Positions 27,122 to 37,391 of a stretch of DNA of 64,000 bases are shown here, piece after piece; the first letter of the stretch is position 1; each line of letters starts with the position of its first letter. The notes under the pieces were generated by a model that saw only the letters and a list, made by a program, of their open reading frames with translations, was not told the origin of the DNA and searched no databases. The translations under genes and the position numbers were made by a program. The stretch comes from Hydrogenophaga sp. PAMC20947 (GTDB lineage: Bacteria > Pseudomonadota > Gammaproteobacteria > Burkholderiales > Burkholderiaceae_C): positions 1,054,001 to 1,118,000 of the forward strand of contig NZ_CP039252.1 in NCBI RefSeq assembly GCF_004795855.1, in the 5' to 3' direction.

Positions 27122-27892
27122 ATGTTGATCGACTGGTTCACCGTGGGGGCGCAGGCGCTGAACTTCATCATCCTGGCCTGGTTGATGAAGCGCTTTCTGT
27201 ACAAGCCCATCCTCAACGCCATCGACGCACGCGAAGAGCGCATCGCCACCGAGCTCGCTTCGGCGGCACGCAAAGAAACCGAGGCCCAGCAACAGCGCGA
27301 CGAGTTTCAGAAGAAGAACGATGACCTTCACCAGCAGCGTGCGGCGCTGCTGAAGCAGGCCCGCGCCGACGCAGCCGAAGAACGCCAGAAGCTGATGGGC
27401 GCTGCGCGCGAGGCCGCCGATGCGCTCGCAGCCCAGCGCCAGGCGTCGCTGGTTGGCGAAGCAAAGAAGCTGGGCCAGGCTTTGCGTCAGCGCACCCAGA
27501 CCGAGGTGTTTGCCATCGCGCGCCGAGCGCTCACCGACTTGGCTGGCGCCAGTCTGGAAGCCAGCGCCTGCGCCGTCTTCATCACCCGCCTGCATGACCT
27601 CGAAGGCGAGCCCAAGGCCGCGCTCGCGGCGGCTATGGGGGATTCCGAAAGCGGGGTTGTCGTGCGCAGTGCCTTCGAGTTGCCCAGTGATCAGCGCCTC
27701 GCCATTCAAAACGCCATCGCCGACAGCTTGGGCGTCAAGCCCGAGTTGCGCTTTGAAGTTGAGACCGCCCTCGTGGGCGGCATCGAGCTGGTGGCCCAGG
27801 GCCAGAAGTTGGCGTGGACCATCAGCGACTACCTCACCTCGCTGGAGCGCGGGGTGAGGGAGTTGCTGCAGGCACCCGCGGTGGCACCATGA
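27122..27892 (+). CDS. atpF: N-type ATPase subunit b with delta-like C-terminus
   Basis: The 256-residue protein has an N-terminal membrane helix ([20 protein letters not shown]) and a long charged helix (residues 40-150). The C-terminal region contains [20 protein letters not shown] and [17 protein letters not shown]. That end resembles the C-terminal domain of subunit delta (OSCP), and no separate atpH gene exists in the operon. So this subunit appears to combine the peripheral stalk and the delta link, as in other N-ATPases. Its stop overlaps atpA (ATGA). Confidence 0.9.
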   Translation: MLIDWFTVGAQALNFIILAWLMKRFLYKPILNAIDAREERIATELASAARKETEAQQQRDEFQKKNDDLHQQRAALLKQARADAAEERQKLMGAAREAADALAAQRQASLVGEAKKLGQALRQRTQTEVFAIARRALTDLAGASLEASACAVFITRLHDLEGEPKAALAAAMGDSESGVVVRSAFELPSDQRLAIQNAIADSLGVKPELRFEVETALVGGIELVAQGQKLAWTISDYLTSLERGVRELLQAPAVAP

Positions 27893-29517
27893 TGGCCGCC
27901 ACGGTCGACAACTTGCAGGCCGGGCTGGACGGCGCCTTCGCGGCGTTGGCCGCTGGCCGCGAGGCCTGGGCGCCCCAACTGGTGGCCCGCGAAGTGGGCA
28001 CGGTGCTGTCTGTGGCCACCGGCGTGGCCTATGTCGGTGGGCTGCCGGGCGTGGCCTACGCGGAAATGGTCCGCTTTCCCGGCGGTTTGCTGGGCCTGGC
28101 TTTCGATGTGGACGAAACGCAGGTTGGCGTGGTGCTGCTGGGAGACCATGCGCGCTTGCAGGCGGGTGCCGAGGTGGTGCGCGAAGGCCGTGTGATGGAT
28201 GTGGCCGTGGGCGATGGACTGCTGGGGCGCGTGATCGACCCCTTGGGCAGACCACTCGACGGGCAGGCCACGGTGGCCAGCGAAGAACGGTTGCCCATCG
28301 AACGGCCAGCACCGGCCATCATGGACCGCGCGCCGGTCACGGTGCCGCTGCAAACGGGGTTGAAGGTGATTGATGCGCTCATCCCGATCGGTCGCGGTCA
28401 GCGCGAACTCATCCTGGGCGACCGGCAGACCGGCAAGACGTCCATTGCCATCGATGCGATCGTCAACCAGCGCGGCCGCGACGTGGTGTGCGTGTACTGC
28501 GCCATCGGCCAGCGCGCCTCCGCCGTGGCCAAGGTGGTGGCGCGCCTGCGGGAGCAGGGTGCACTCGGCTACACGGTGGTGGTCGTGGCCGACGGCAACG
28601 ACGCACCTGGTCTGTCCTACATCGCGCCCTACGCGGCCACGAGCATCGCCGAAAGCTTCATGGCAGAGGGGCGCGACGTGCTGATCGTTTACGACGACCT
28701 TACCCAACACGCCCGCTCGTACCGGGAGATCTCGCTGTTGCTGGGTCGTCCGCCGGGGCGCGAAGCATTCCCGGGTGACATCTTCTACATCCACTCGCGC
28801 CTGCTGGAGCGTGCCACCCATTTGAGCGAGCAGCTCGGCGGCGGCTCGCTGACCGCTTTGCCTATCATCGAAACCGAGGCCGAAGACATCTCGGCCTACA
28901 TCCCCACCAACCTGATCTCCATCACCGACGGGCAGATTTACCTTTCGCCCACGCTGTTCCAACTGGGCGTGCTGCCGGCGGTGGACGTGGGCCGATCGGT
29001 TTCCAGGGTGGGCGGCAAAGCCCAGCTGCCGGCCTTTCGGGCTGTGGCTGGCGACCTCAAGCTGGCCTACGCGCAGTTCGAGGAGCTCGAAACCTTCGCC
29101 CGCTTTGGTGCCCACATGGATGACGACACCCAGGCGTCGATCACCCACGGACAACGCATCCGCGCCTGCCTGAAGCAGCCGGAGCTGTCCCCCTTGTCGG
29201 TGCCGGCGCAGTTGGCCACTGTGCTGGCGCTGACCGACGGTCTGTTTGATGCGGTTCCGATGGACCGCATGGTTGAGGCCGAGCAGGCCGTGGTTGACGC
29301 CGCAGGGCGCGACATGCCTGAAGCGCTCGAGCAGCGTTTGCTGGCTTCCGACAAGCTGACCGACGAAGACCGCGCGGCCATGGTGAGCCTGGCGCGTACC
29401 GCCATAGCGGCGTTTCTGCCGGAACCGAAAGAAGGCGAAGAGGGCGAAAAGGGCGAAGAGGGCGAAAAGGGGCCCGCTGGGCCTGCGACAAAAGCGCCGC
29501 CGCCTGAGCGCGGCTGA
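27889..29517 (+). CDS. atpA: N-type ATPase subunit alpha
   Basis: The 542-residue nucleotide-binding subunit has [15 protein letters not shown], the P-loop GDRQTGKT (177-184), [17 protein letters not shown] and [22 protein letters not shown]. The start at 27889 is set by the ATGA overlap with atpF; a second ATG follows directly. The C-terminus ends in a low-complexity acidic/Lys/Gly tail ([13 protein letters not shown], then Pro/Ala) absent from housekeeping AtpA. Internal repeats in that tail may vary between strains. Confidence 0.94.
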   Translation: MMAATVDNLQAGLDGAFAALAAGREAWAPQLVAREVGTVLSVATGVAYVGGLPGVAYAEMVRFPGGLLGLAFDVDETQVGVVLLGDHARLQAGAEVVREGRVMDVAVGDGLLGRVIDPLGRPLDGQATVASEERLPIERPAPAIMDRAPVTVPLQTGLKVIDALIPIGRGQRELILGDRQTGKTSIAIDAIVNQRGRDVVCVYCAIGQRASAVAKVVARLREQGALGYTVVVVADGNDAPGLSYIAPYAATSIAESFMAEGRDVLIVYDDLTQHARSYREISLLLGRPPGREAFPGDIFYIHSRLLERATHLSEQLGGGSLTALPIIETEAEDISAYIPTNLISITDGQIYLSPTLFQLGVLPAVDVGRSVSRVGGKAQLPAFRAVAGDLKLAYAQFEELETFARFGAHMDDDTQASITHGQRIRACLKQPELSPLSVPAQLATVLALTDGLFDAVPMDRMVEAEQAVVDAAGRDMPEALEQRLLASDKLTDEDRAAMVSLARTAIAAFLPEPKEGEEGEKGEEGEKGPAGPATKAPPPERG

Positions 29518-29534
29518 GCGCAACGCCCACCGCC

Positions 29535-30434
29535 ATGGCAGACAGCACAGCCCACCTTCGTCGAAAGATCGGCAGCGCATCCGACTTGCACGCGGTCGTG
29601 CGCGCCATGAAGGCCCAGGCGGCGGCCAGCGTGGGGCAGTACGCGCAATCGGTGGCCGCGTTGGGCGACTACGCGCGCACCGTCGAACTCGGCCTGGGCG
29701 CCTGCTTTCGACAAGAGCCGCTGATGCCACGGCCACACGCCGCCGCGCCTGCCGAGCGGCGCATCCGCGCCGTGGTTTTTGGCTCTGACCAAGGCCTGGT
29801 CGGCCGGTTCAACGACACGCTCGTCGAACACGCGCTGCCCACCCTGTCGGCCCAAGCTGCGACGCCCGCAATCACCCAGGTCTGGGCGGTGGGCTCCCGC
29901 ATGCAGTCCAGCCTGGCCGACGCAGACATCCCCATGCAGGGCAGTTTTACCGTGCCCGCCACCGTCAAGGGCATCACCCGCCTGGTGACCGACATCCTGG
30001 TCGCTGTGATCGACACGGCCCCGGCCTCGCAGGAGCCTGAAAACCCGCCTGAGCTGCACCTGTTTTACAACCGGCCCACAGGCGGCGCGGGCTATTCGCC
30101 GGTGAGCCAGCGGCTGCTGCCGCTGGACGATGCATGGCGCCTTGAACTGGCCCAGCGCCCCTGGCCAACCGCCATGCTTCCCGAGCGTCTGGGCAGCGCT
30201 GCCGAGACGCTGCGTGCGCTGATCAACGAGTTTGTCTTCGTGTCGATTTACCGGGCCAGCGCCGAGTCGCTGGCCAGCGAGAACGCGAGCCGCCTGGCAG
30301 CCATGGACCGGGCCGACCGAAACATCGACAAGATGCTGCTGGAGCTGCAAGAGCGCTTCCACCGCTTGCGGCAAAGCAAGATCGATGAGGAGCTCTCCGA
30401 TGTGATCGCCGGATTCAAGGCCTTGAGCGAGTAG
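29535..30434 (+). CDS. atpG: N-type ATPase subunit gamma
   Basis: The 299-residue central-stalk subunit begins with LRRKIGSASDLHAVVRAMKA, the usual N-terminal helix, has the Rossmann-like core (VVFGSDQGLVGRFNDTLVEH), and ends with the paired helix containing NIDKMLLELQERFHRLRQSK and IDEELSDVIAGFKAL. It is divergent from housekeeping gamma, as expected for the N-type. It closes the atpDCQRBEFAG operon. A fumarase pseudogene follows after 58 bases on the same strand. Confidence 0.9.
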   Translation: MADSTAHLRRKIGSASDLHAVVRAMKAQAAASVGQYAQSVAALGDYARTVELGLGACFRQEPLMPRPHAAAPAERRIRAVVFGSDQGLVGRFNDTLVEHALPTLSAQAATPAITQVWAVGSRMQSSLADADIPMQGSFTVPATVKGITRLVTDILVAVIDTAPASQEPENPPELHLFYNRPTGGAGYSPVSQRLLPLDDAWRLELAQRPWPTAMLPERLGSAAETLRALINEFVFVSIYRASAESLASENASRLAAMDRADRNIDKMLLELQERFHRLRQSKIDEELSDVIAGFKALSE

Positions 30435-30492
30435 CCCGGTGCCCGATACGATGGTTTTTCCCGATAGAACCGACCAGGCGTAAGCCTGCGCC

Positions 30493-31880
30493 ATGAGCAA
30501 GATCCGCAGCGAAAGCGACAGCTTTGGTTCTATTGACCTGCCGGCGAAAGCCCTGTGGGGCGCGCAGACCGCGCGCAGCCAGCACTTTTTTGCCATCGGT
30601 GCCCAGCCATGCCGCTGGACGTGATCCACAAGCTGGCCTGGGTCAAGTGGGCGGCCACGCGGGTCAACGCCGATCTGCAACTGCTGGACACCACCAAGGC
30701 GCTGGCCATCGCGGAGTCGGCCCAGCGCGCCAAAACCGGCGAATTTGATGTTGAATTTCCACTGAGCGGGTGGCAAACGGGCCCGGGTACCCAAAGCAAC
30801 ATGGGTGTGAATGAAGGGGAGGCGAGCCTGGCATCCCTGTCCTTGGGCGGAGGGCGGGGCTCCGAACTCAGTGTGCACCCCATCGACGACGTGAACCTGG
30901 GTCAGCCTTCCAACGATGTGTTTCCCACCGCCAAGCACATGGCCGCAGCGTTGCACTCCCAGCAATCATTGCTGCCGGCCTTGCGAGGCTTGCAAGATGT
31001 GCTGTCGGCAACGGCCACCCAATTCAGCGGTGTGGTCAAGTTCGGGAGAACCCACTGGCAAGATGCAACGCCCGTCACGCGCGGCCAGGGGTTTGGTGGG
31101 AATGCCGCGCTGTGCACACAGCATCCAGCAAGCCCTGGAAGCGGTGCATGCCTTGGCGATAGGCGGCACCGCCGTGGGTACGGGGCTCAAAACCCACCCT
31201 GAATTTGGACCCCGCGTGGTCAGTCAACTGGCTGAAAAACCCGGTTTTTCCTGGGTGCAGGCCAACAATCTGTTTGCTGCCATGGCCGGCCATGAAGCGC
31301 TGGAGGCCTTGCACGGCAGCATCAAGATGCTGGCCATTGCGCTGACCAAGATAGCCAACGACATTCGCTCGATGGGCCGTAGCCCTCGCGCCGCACTGGG
31401 CGAGCTGTGGTGTTGCCCCAAAACGAACCGGGCAGCTCCATCGTGCCTGGCAAAGTCAACCCGACCCAGGTGGAGGCGCTCACCATGGTGTGTGCACAGG
31501 TATGGGCCACGATGCGGCGATCGTCTTTGCCACCAGCCAGGGCCAGCTTGAGCCGAACGTGTGCAAGCCCTTGATCGCGCCGAACGTACAGGACAGCACC
31601 CACCTGCTGGCCGACGCGATGCGCAGTTTCACCGCACACTGTGTGTCGAACATCGGCATCAACGCCGAAAGCATGGAAGCCTATGTGCAGAGCGCCCTGA
31701 TGCTGGTCACGGCGCTGTCACCCCACATCGGCTGCGACCGGGCCGCCCGCATTGCCAAACATGCCCATGCCGAAGGCAGCACGCTGCGCGAAGCGGCGCT
31801 GGATCCGGGTTGGGTCAGTGCAGAGCAGTTCGATGGCTGGGTGTACCCGCGGTATATGCTGGGCAACGGAGCGTCCATTT
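30493..31880 (+). pseudogene. fumC: class II fumarate hydratase, multiply frameshifted
   Basis: The match starts in one frame (MSKIRSESDSFGSIDLPAKA, LWGAQTARSQHF, stop at 30624). It moves to a second frame at about 30609 (MPLDVIHKLAWVKWAATRVN, HPIDDVNLGQPSNDVFPTAK, FGRTHWQDATPVTRGQGFGG), to a third near 31110 ([39 protein letters not shown]), and again near 31400 ([20 protein letters not shown]). The last frame ends with [20 protein letters not shown] and SAEQFDGWVYPRYMLG. At least four shifts are needed. The signature SSIMPGKVNP reads [10 protein letters not shown]. It is non-functional unless the shifts are sequencing errors; some residues are also eroded, which favours real decay. It was probably an accessory, oxygen-stable fumarase. 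Confidence 0.88.
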
Positions 31881-32139
31881 CGCCGCCTATGGCCAGGCAG
31901 ATCAAGGGTTTCAACCTGATTTGTAGTCACATCGGCACAAAGGCTTGGTTGTGGGCATGCGTCGGGGGCATTTGCCACCAGAACCCGCCCAAACCAGGGT
32001 GCAGTTGCCTACAATGAGAGACACGCTACCTAGCTGCTGCGCACTGGGATTTTTATGTTGACCAGAAACCCCATCGCCATCAAGCCCGGCAAGTCCGAGG
32101 CGACGAACCACCGGCAGAACCTCCTCCAGGGGGGCCGTT

Positions 32140-35100
32140 TTGTTTGACGCGCAGGAGCCTCACGGTGCCTCGGCTGCGGCATTTCCCATCGTTGGCATGG
32201 GGGCTTCAGCGGGTGGTCTGGAGGCTTTCGAGCAGTTTTTCCAGGCCTGCCCGGCGAACACAGGCATGGCCTTCGTGCTGGTCTCGCATCTGGACCCGTC
32301 GCACGAAAGCCTGTTGGCGGAAATTTTGCAGCGCTTGACCACCATGCCAGTGATGCAGGTGATAGACCAGACCCGGGTGGCGCCGGACTGTGTCTACGTG
32401 ATTCCCCCCAACCGCGAGATGGACATCCTCAATGGGGTGTTGCAGCTGTCCATGCCGAATCCGGTGCGCGGCCAGCGTTTGCCCATTGATGCCTTTTTTC
32501 GTTCGCTCGCCGAAGACCAGGCCGAGCGGGCCATGGGCATCGTGCTCTCAGGCACCGCCAGCGACGGCACGCTGGGGCTGCGCGCCATCCTTGCAGTGGG
32601 CGGCATCAGCCTGGTGCAGGCGCCTTTGAGCGCCAAATACGACGCCATGCCGCGAAGCGCCATCGCCGCCGGCTGCGCCAGCCATGTGTTGCCGGTGGAG
32701 GAGATGCCGGCCTTGCTCCAAAAGCTGACCAGCCCATCGGTGTCGAGGCCCAAAGTGATGGCCGCCGAGACCGAGGGTGGCGCGCTGGGTGTGAGCGGCG
32801 TGAACCAGATTTTGCTGCAATTGCGCAAGCGCACCGGTCATGATTTTTCGCTGTACAAAAAGAGCACCATCGGCCGCCGGATCGAGCGGCGCATGGCGAA
32901 ACACAGCATCGACAGCGCCGAGGTCTATGCCCGCTACCTGAAGGAAAATCCCGCCGAAGCGAAGGCCTTGTTTCGCGAACTGCTGATCAACGTCACCCGT
33001 TTTTTTCGCGACCCGGACGCTTTTGTGGCGCTGAAAACCACGGTGCTTCCCCCGCTGCTGGAGGGCCGGGCCGAAGGCGACGTGTTTCGGGTCTGGGTGG
33101 CCGGGTGCGCCAGCGGTGAAGAGGCCTATTCGATTGCCATCGTGCTGCGGGAGTTGACGGACGAGATCAAGGCCCGACAAGGGCATGAGATCGCGATCCA
33201 GATATACGCCACCGACCTCGACGACGAGGCCATCGCCTTGGCGCGGGCAGGGCGTTATCCCCTGACGATCAGCGAGGACATCAGCCCTGAGCGCCTGCGC
33301 CGATTTTTCACCCAGGACGATACGGGCTACAAGGTCACGCCCAACCTGCGCGACATGCTGGTGTTTGCAGTGCAAAACGTGGTCAAGGACCCAGCCTTCA
33401 CGAAACTCGATTTTCTCAGTTGCCGCAACCTGATGATTTATCTGGAGCGGGAACTGCAAAGTCGGTTGGTTCTCAATTTTCACTATGCGCTCAAGCCTGA
33501 CGGAGTCTTGTTTCTCTCCGCTTCGGAGAGCATCACCAGCCATCCGGATCTGTTTTTGGCGCTCGATCGCAAATGGAAGTTTTACCAGGCGAAACACAGG
33601 GGAGCGTCCACCTATGTCGGCGTGGTCAAAGAATGGCACCAAGCCGTCGACGCGTCCGACAGAAGCACTGGGGTGGTGGCCATGGCCCAACTGAAAACTC
33701 AAGGTGCTCGCAGCGTGGGCGATCTGAGCCACCGTGCGCTGCTGAAGCTCTATGCGCCGGCATCGGTCACCACCGATGTCAAAGGCAACATCCTTTTCGT
33801 GTTTGGCGACACCGGCAGATACCTTCGCCCGGCCCCAGGCCCCGTCAGCAACAATGTGATCGAGATGGCGCGGGAGGGGTTGCAGCTTGAGTTGCGCAGG
33901 GCCATCCTGGAGGCCACCACCGGGGCCGAGCCCACGATCGACCGGGCTGTCCAGGTGAAAACCAACGGCCATTTTTCCCGTGTCGGCTTCAGCGTGCACC
34001 GGCTGGCGGGCCATGCAGGCGGGGCTGAGCCCAAGGGCACAGCGCCACTGCTGCTGGTGAGCTTTCGAGAGCTCGCCGAAGCCGGCAAGCTCCACCGGCG
34101 CACCGCGAACAAACGTCAGGTCGTACAACTGCCCGATGAGCGTTCTCCTTCCAACCAAGAGGAGCACATCGACTTGCTTGAGCGCGAACTCGCGTTTGCC
34201 AAAGAAAACCTGCAAGCCACCATCGAAGAACACCAGGTGACCAACGTGGAACTCAAGTCCACCAACGAAGAATTGCAATCGGCCAATGAAGAGCTTCAAT
34301 CGTCCAACGAGGAGCTTGAAACCTCCCGGGAAGAACTGCAGTCGCTGAACGAAGAAACCCACACGGTCAATGGCGAACTGAACGCCAAGGTTGAGCAATT
34401 GAGCGGCATTCAAAACGACATGAAGAACCTGCTCGACAGCGTCAACACCGGCACGCTGTTCCTGGACAATCAGCTCAGCATCCGGCGCTATACGCCCGAG
34501 GCGGTGCGGGTCTACCGCCTCATTCCCACCGATGTGGGCCGCCCACTGGGCGACATCAGGTCCAACATCCAGGGCGAAGATTTGCTGGTCGAGTTGCAAT
34601 CGGTGCTGGATACATTGATCCCGCACAAGCGCGAATTGCGCACGCTGGACGGCTCATGGTATCTGGCAAGCATGAAGCCCTACCGCACGCTGGACAACGT
34701 CATCGCCGGTGCGGTGCTGACCTTCACCAATGTGACCGAGTTCAAGCTTGCCAGCATCCAGTTGGCGGAGGCGGAAGGCGCGCGCGCCCGCCTGGCCGAG
34801 GGCATCATCAACACCGTGGCCAAGCCCTTGATCGTGCTCGATGGGGCCTTGCAGGTGGTATCGGCCAGCCGCTCCTTTTATGAGCACTTCCAAGTCAAGG
34901 CCGAGGAGACGGTGGGGCGAAAAATTTACGCGCTGGGCAACGGCCAGTGGGACATTCCCGCCTTGCGCGATCTGCTCGAAGACATTTTGCCGCGCGAACA
35001 GGTGATGGAAGGTTACGTGGTCACCCATTCATTTCCGGTGTTGGGCTCGCGCCGCATGGTGCTCAACGCCCGCCGCATTGTGACCGCGACCGGCAACACC

Positions 35101-35151
35101 GACCTGATCTTGCTGGCGATGGTGGAGATTGAACAGCTGGAGCCCGCATGA
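32140..35151 (+). CDS. CheB-CheR-coiled-coil-PAS signalling protein
   Basis: The 1,003-residue protein joins a CheB methylesterase domain (14-195; catalytic Ser23 in GASAGG, His50 and Asp142 in TASDGTLG), a CheR methyltransferase domain (about 220-485; SAM motif VWVAGCASGEEAYS, then FLSCRNLMIYL), and a long coiled coil (about 670-765) with repeated NEELQS heptads. Two PAS-like domains follow. Such fusions methylate and demethylate receptors or signal through PAS without flagellar genes nearby. The start is TTG at 32140 after a G-rich Shine-Dalgarno; an ATG at 32056 opens a 30-codon overlapping frame instead. It overlaps the kinase gene by ATGA. The 260 bases before it show no other gene. Confidence 0.88.
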   Translation: MFDAQEPHGASAAAFPIVGMGASAGGLEAFEQFFQACPANTGMAFVLVSHLDPSHESLLAEILQRLTTMPVMQVIDQTRVAPDCVYVIPPNREMDILNGVLQLSMPNPVRGQRLPIDAFFRSLAEDQAERAMGIVLSGTASDGTLGLRAILAVGGISLVQAPLSAKYDAMPRSAIAAGCASHVLPVEEMPALLQKLTSPSVSRPKVMAAETEGGALGVSGVNQILLQLRKRTGHDFSLYKKSTIGRRIERRMAKHSIDSAEVYARYLKENPAEAKALFRELLINVTRFFRDPDAFVALKTTVLPPLLEGRAEGDVFRVWVAGCASGEEAYSIAIVLRELTDEIKARQGHEIAIQIYATDLDDEAIALARAGRYPLTISEDISPERLRRFFTQDDTGYKVTPNLRDMLVFAVQNVVKDPAFTKLDFLSCRNLMIYLERELQSRLVLNFHYALKPDGVLFLSASESITSHPDLFLALDRKWKFYQAKHRGASTYVGVVKEWHQAVDASDRSTGVVAMAQLKTQGARSVGDLSHRALLKLYAPASVTTDVKGNILFVFGDTGRYLRPAPGPVSNNVIEMAREGLQLELRRAILEATTGAEPTIDRAVQVKTNGHFSRVGFSVHRLAGHAGGAEPKGTAPLLLVSFRELAEAGKLHRRTANKRQVVQLPDERSPSNQEEHIDLLERELAFAKENLQATIEEHQVTNVELKSTNEELQSANEELQSSNEELETSREELQSLNEETHTVNGELNAKVEQLSGIQNDMKNLLDSVNTGTLFLDNQLSIRRYTPEAVRVYRLIPTDVGRPLGDIRSNIQGEDLLVELQSVLDTLIPHKRELRTLDGSWYLASMKPYRTLDNVIAGAVLTFTNVTEFKLASIQLAEAEGARARLAEGIINTVAKPLIVLDGALQVVSASRSFYEHFQVKAEETVGRKIYALGNGQWDIPALRDLLEDILPREQVMEGYVVTHSFPVLGSRRMVLNARRIVTATGNTDLILLAMVEIEQLEPA

Positions 35152-37295
35152 AGTCCCACGATGACGAGAAGCAGAAGGACGCGCTGTTGCGCGCAGAAGC
35201 CGAAGACCGCCTGGCGGGCGCATCGAAGGCCGAGAGGGCTGCACGCCCGGCCGAGGACCTGTTGCATGAACTGCAAGTGCACCAGATCGAACTGGAAATG
35301 CAAAACGAGGCCTTGCGGCAGTCGCAGGTGGCGCTGGCCGAATCCCGGGACCGTTATGTCGATTTGTACGAGTTCGCTCCCGTGGGTTACCTCTCCCTTG
35401 GCGCTGAGGGGCTGATCGAAGAGATCAACCTCACCGGCGCCCTGCAGCTCGGGCGGGAACGCAAAAAGCTGCTGCAAACCCGCTTTGCTGCGCTGGTTGT
35501 GCCTGAAGATCAGGGGCGCTGGGTTCAGCACGTGGTGGGCGTGAAGCAAGGCGACTTGCAGGGCGGGCTGAGCCTGGGTTTGCGGCGCGGTGATGGCTCG
35601 GTGTTTCAGGCCCAGCTGCAATGTGTGCTTGCCAAAGGCCCATTCGATGAGCAAGCCGAAGGCCTTCCTGTGGTGCGCATCGCCGTGAGCGACATCACCG
35701 CGCGTTTGCAAGTGGAGCGGGCCGTGCGCAATGAACGCAAACGCATGCGAACCATTCTTGATGTGGCCGGTGACCCGATCTTCGTCAAAGACAACGAGCA
35801 CCGCATCGTCTTGGCCAATCGGGCTTTCTATGATTTGTTTGAGCTGGATGAAAGCGCCGTGATTGGCCAAGTTCTGGCGGAGAACCGTCCATCAGATGAA
35901 GCCCGGCATTTTCTCGATGTCGACCGCCGGGTGCTCGACACAGGCATACCCTATGTGTGCGAAGAATCGCTCACGGTCAACCATTTCTTGCGCACCATCG
36001 TGACCAGCAAAACGCGCTTTGTGGAAGATTCCGGGGAAAAATTCCTGGTGGGCACGATCTTCGACATCACCGAGAGCAAGCTGGCCGCCATCAAGCATGC
36101 TTCGCTCGAAGCCCAGCTGCGCGAATCGCAGAAAATGGAGGCCATCGGAACGCTGGCGGGTGGCATTGCACACGATTTCAACAACATCATTGCTGCCATT
36201 CTGGGCAATGCGGAACTTGCACGGCAAGACGCATCTTCCAATGTGCTCGTGCTGGAGAGCGTGGAGCAGATCCGCAAGGCGGCCTCCCGTGCCCGAGACC
36301 TGGTGCAGCAAATTCTGTCCTTCAGTCGTCGCCAGCCCACCGAGCTCAAAGTGATCGCGCTGTCCCCTGTCGTTGAGGAAACTGCGCGCTTGTTGCGCGC
36401 CACCCTGCCGGCGCGCACCGTGCTGGAAACCCGTTGCCAGGAGGGCGTTCCGCTGGTGTTGGGCGACGCCACCCAGTTGGAGCAGGTGCTGATCAACCTG
36501 GTCACCAATGCCGCGCAGGCCATGGGTGGGCAAGCCGGTCACATCGATATTCACCTCGACACCATCACCGCCCAAGCCATGTTGGATCAAAAGCGAACGG
36601 CATTGGTGAAGATGCATGCCAGGCGGCCGGGGAGCGCGGTCCGCCTCACTGTGAAAGACGATGGCCCGGGCATGGATGGCGAAACGCTGGCCCGGGTCTT
36701 CGAGCCGTTTTTCACCACCAAACCGGTGGGCAGTGGCACCGGGCTGGGTCTGTCAGTGGTACACGGGATCGTGCGCAACCACGAGGGCGTGATCCAGGTG
36801 CACAGCGAACTTGGACATGGCACGACCTTCACGGTGATTCTGCCGCCTGCCGATGTAAAAACCGGTGCACGCACGCCGGAGACCAGCCAGAAGACGTCTG
36901 CATCGGTGGCACCGGTGAATAGCGGCCAACACATTCTCTACATCGACGACGATGGGGCGCTGGTCTCGCTGATCACCCGGTTGTTCAAAAGGCGCGGTTT
37001 TCGGGTGAGCGGACACACCGATCAGGATGCGGCGCTGCAGGCGCTGCGCGCCGATCCGGGGGCTTTTGATCTGGTGCTGACAGACTACAACATGCCGGGC
37101 CTGTCGGGCCTGGACGTGGCGCGCGAAGTGAAGGCGATCAGGCGCGATCTGCCGGTCGCGGTCACCTCTGGTTTCCTCGACGAGGAACTGCTGGCACAGG
37201 CCGAAGAAGCCGGTGTTCAGCATCTGATCTTCAAAGCCGATGACGTGGAGGTGTTCTGTGAATCGGTGCTGAAGGTGTGGCAAAAAGCGACCTGA
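35148..37295 (+). CDS. hybrid PAS-PAS histidine kinase with C-terminal receiver
   Basis: The 715-residue protein starts with a helical segment (LLHELQVHQIELEMQNEALR) and has two PAS domains (about 60-195 and 195-325). The HisKA box GGIAHDFNNIIAAILGN has the phospho-His near 342. The ATPase domain has NLVTNAAQAM, DDGPGMDGETLARVFEPFFT and GTGLGLSVVHGIV. The receiver (about 600-715) has phospho-Asp in LVLTDYNMPGLSG. The N-terminal segment and HDFNN box resemble kinases that follow CheB/CheR fusions. No membrane helix is seen, so it is a cytoplasmic sensor, perhaps of redox or a ligand. It is coupled to the upstream CheB-CheR gene; no output regulator is adjacent. Confidence 0.9.
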   Translation: MKSHDDEKQKDALLRAEAEDRLAGASKAERAARPAEDLLHELQVHQIELEMQNEALRQSQVALAESRDRYVDLYEFAPVGYLSLGAEGLIEEINLTGALQLGRERKKLLQTRFAALVVPEDQGRWVQHVVGVKQGDLQGGLSLGLRRGDGSVFQAQLQCVLAKGPFDEQAEGLPVVRIAVSDITARLQVERAVRNERKRMRTILDVAGDPIFVKDNEHRIVLANRAFYDLFELDESAVIGQVLAENRPSDEARHFLDVDRRVLDTGIPYVCEESLTVNHFLRTIVTSKTRFVEDSGEKFLVGTIFDITESKLAAIKHASLEAQLRESQKMEAIGTLAGGIAHDFNNIIAAILGNAELARQDASSNVLVLESVEQIRKAASRARDLVQQILSFSRRQPTELKVIALSPVVEETARLLRATLPARTVLETRCQEGVPLVLGDATQLEQVLINLVTNAAQAMGGQAGHIDIHLDTITAQAMLDQKRTALVKMHARRPGSAVRLTVKDDGPGMDGETLARVFEPFFTTKPVGSGTGLGLSVVHGIVRNHEGVIQVHSELGHGTTFTVILPPADVKTGARTPETSQKTSASVAPVNSGQHILYIDDDGALVSLITRLFKRRGFRVSGHTDQDAALQALRADPGAFDLVLTDYNMPGLSGLDVAREVKAIRRDLPVAVTSGFLDEELLAQAEEAGVQHLIFKADDVEVFCESVLKVWQKAT

Positions 37296-37391
37296 AAGGC
37301 CTGGCACTGGCTCGCCTGCTGGAGGGGGCGCGGACACGTTGCGCGGACGAAACGCCCGTCCAGCACCGATCTCGCCCTCCGGGCGCTGAGA

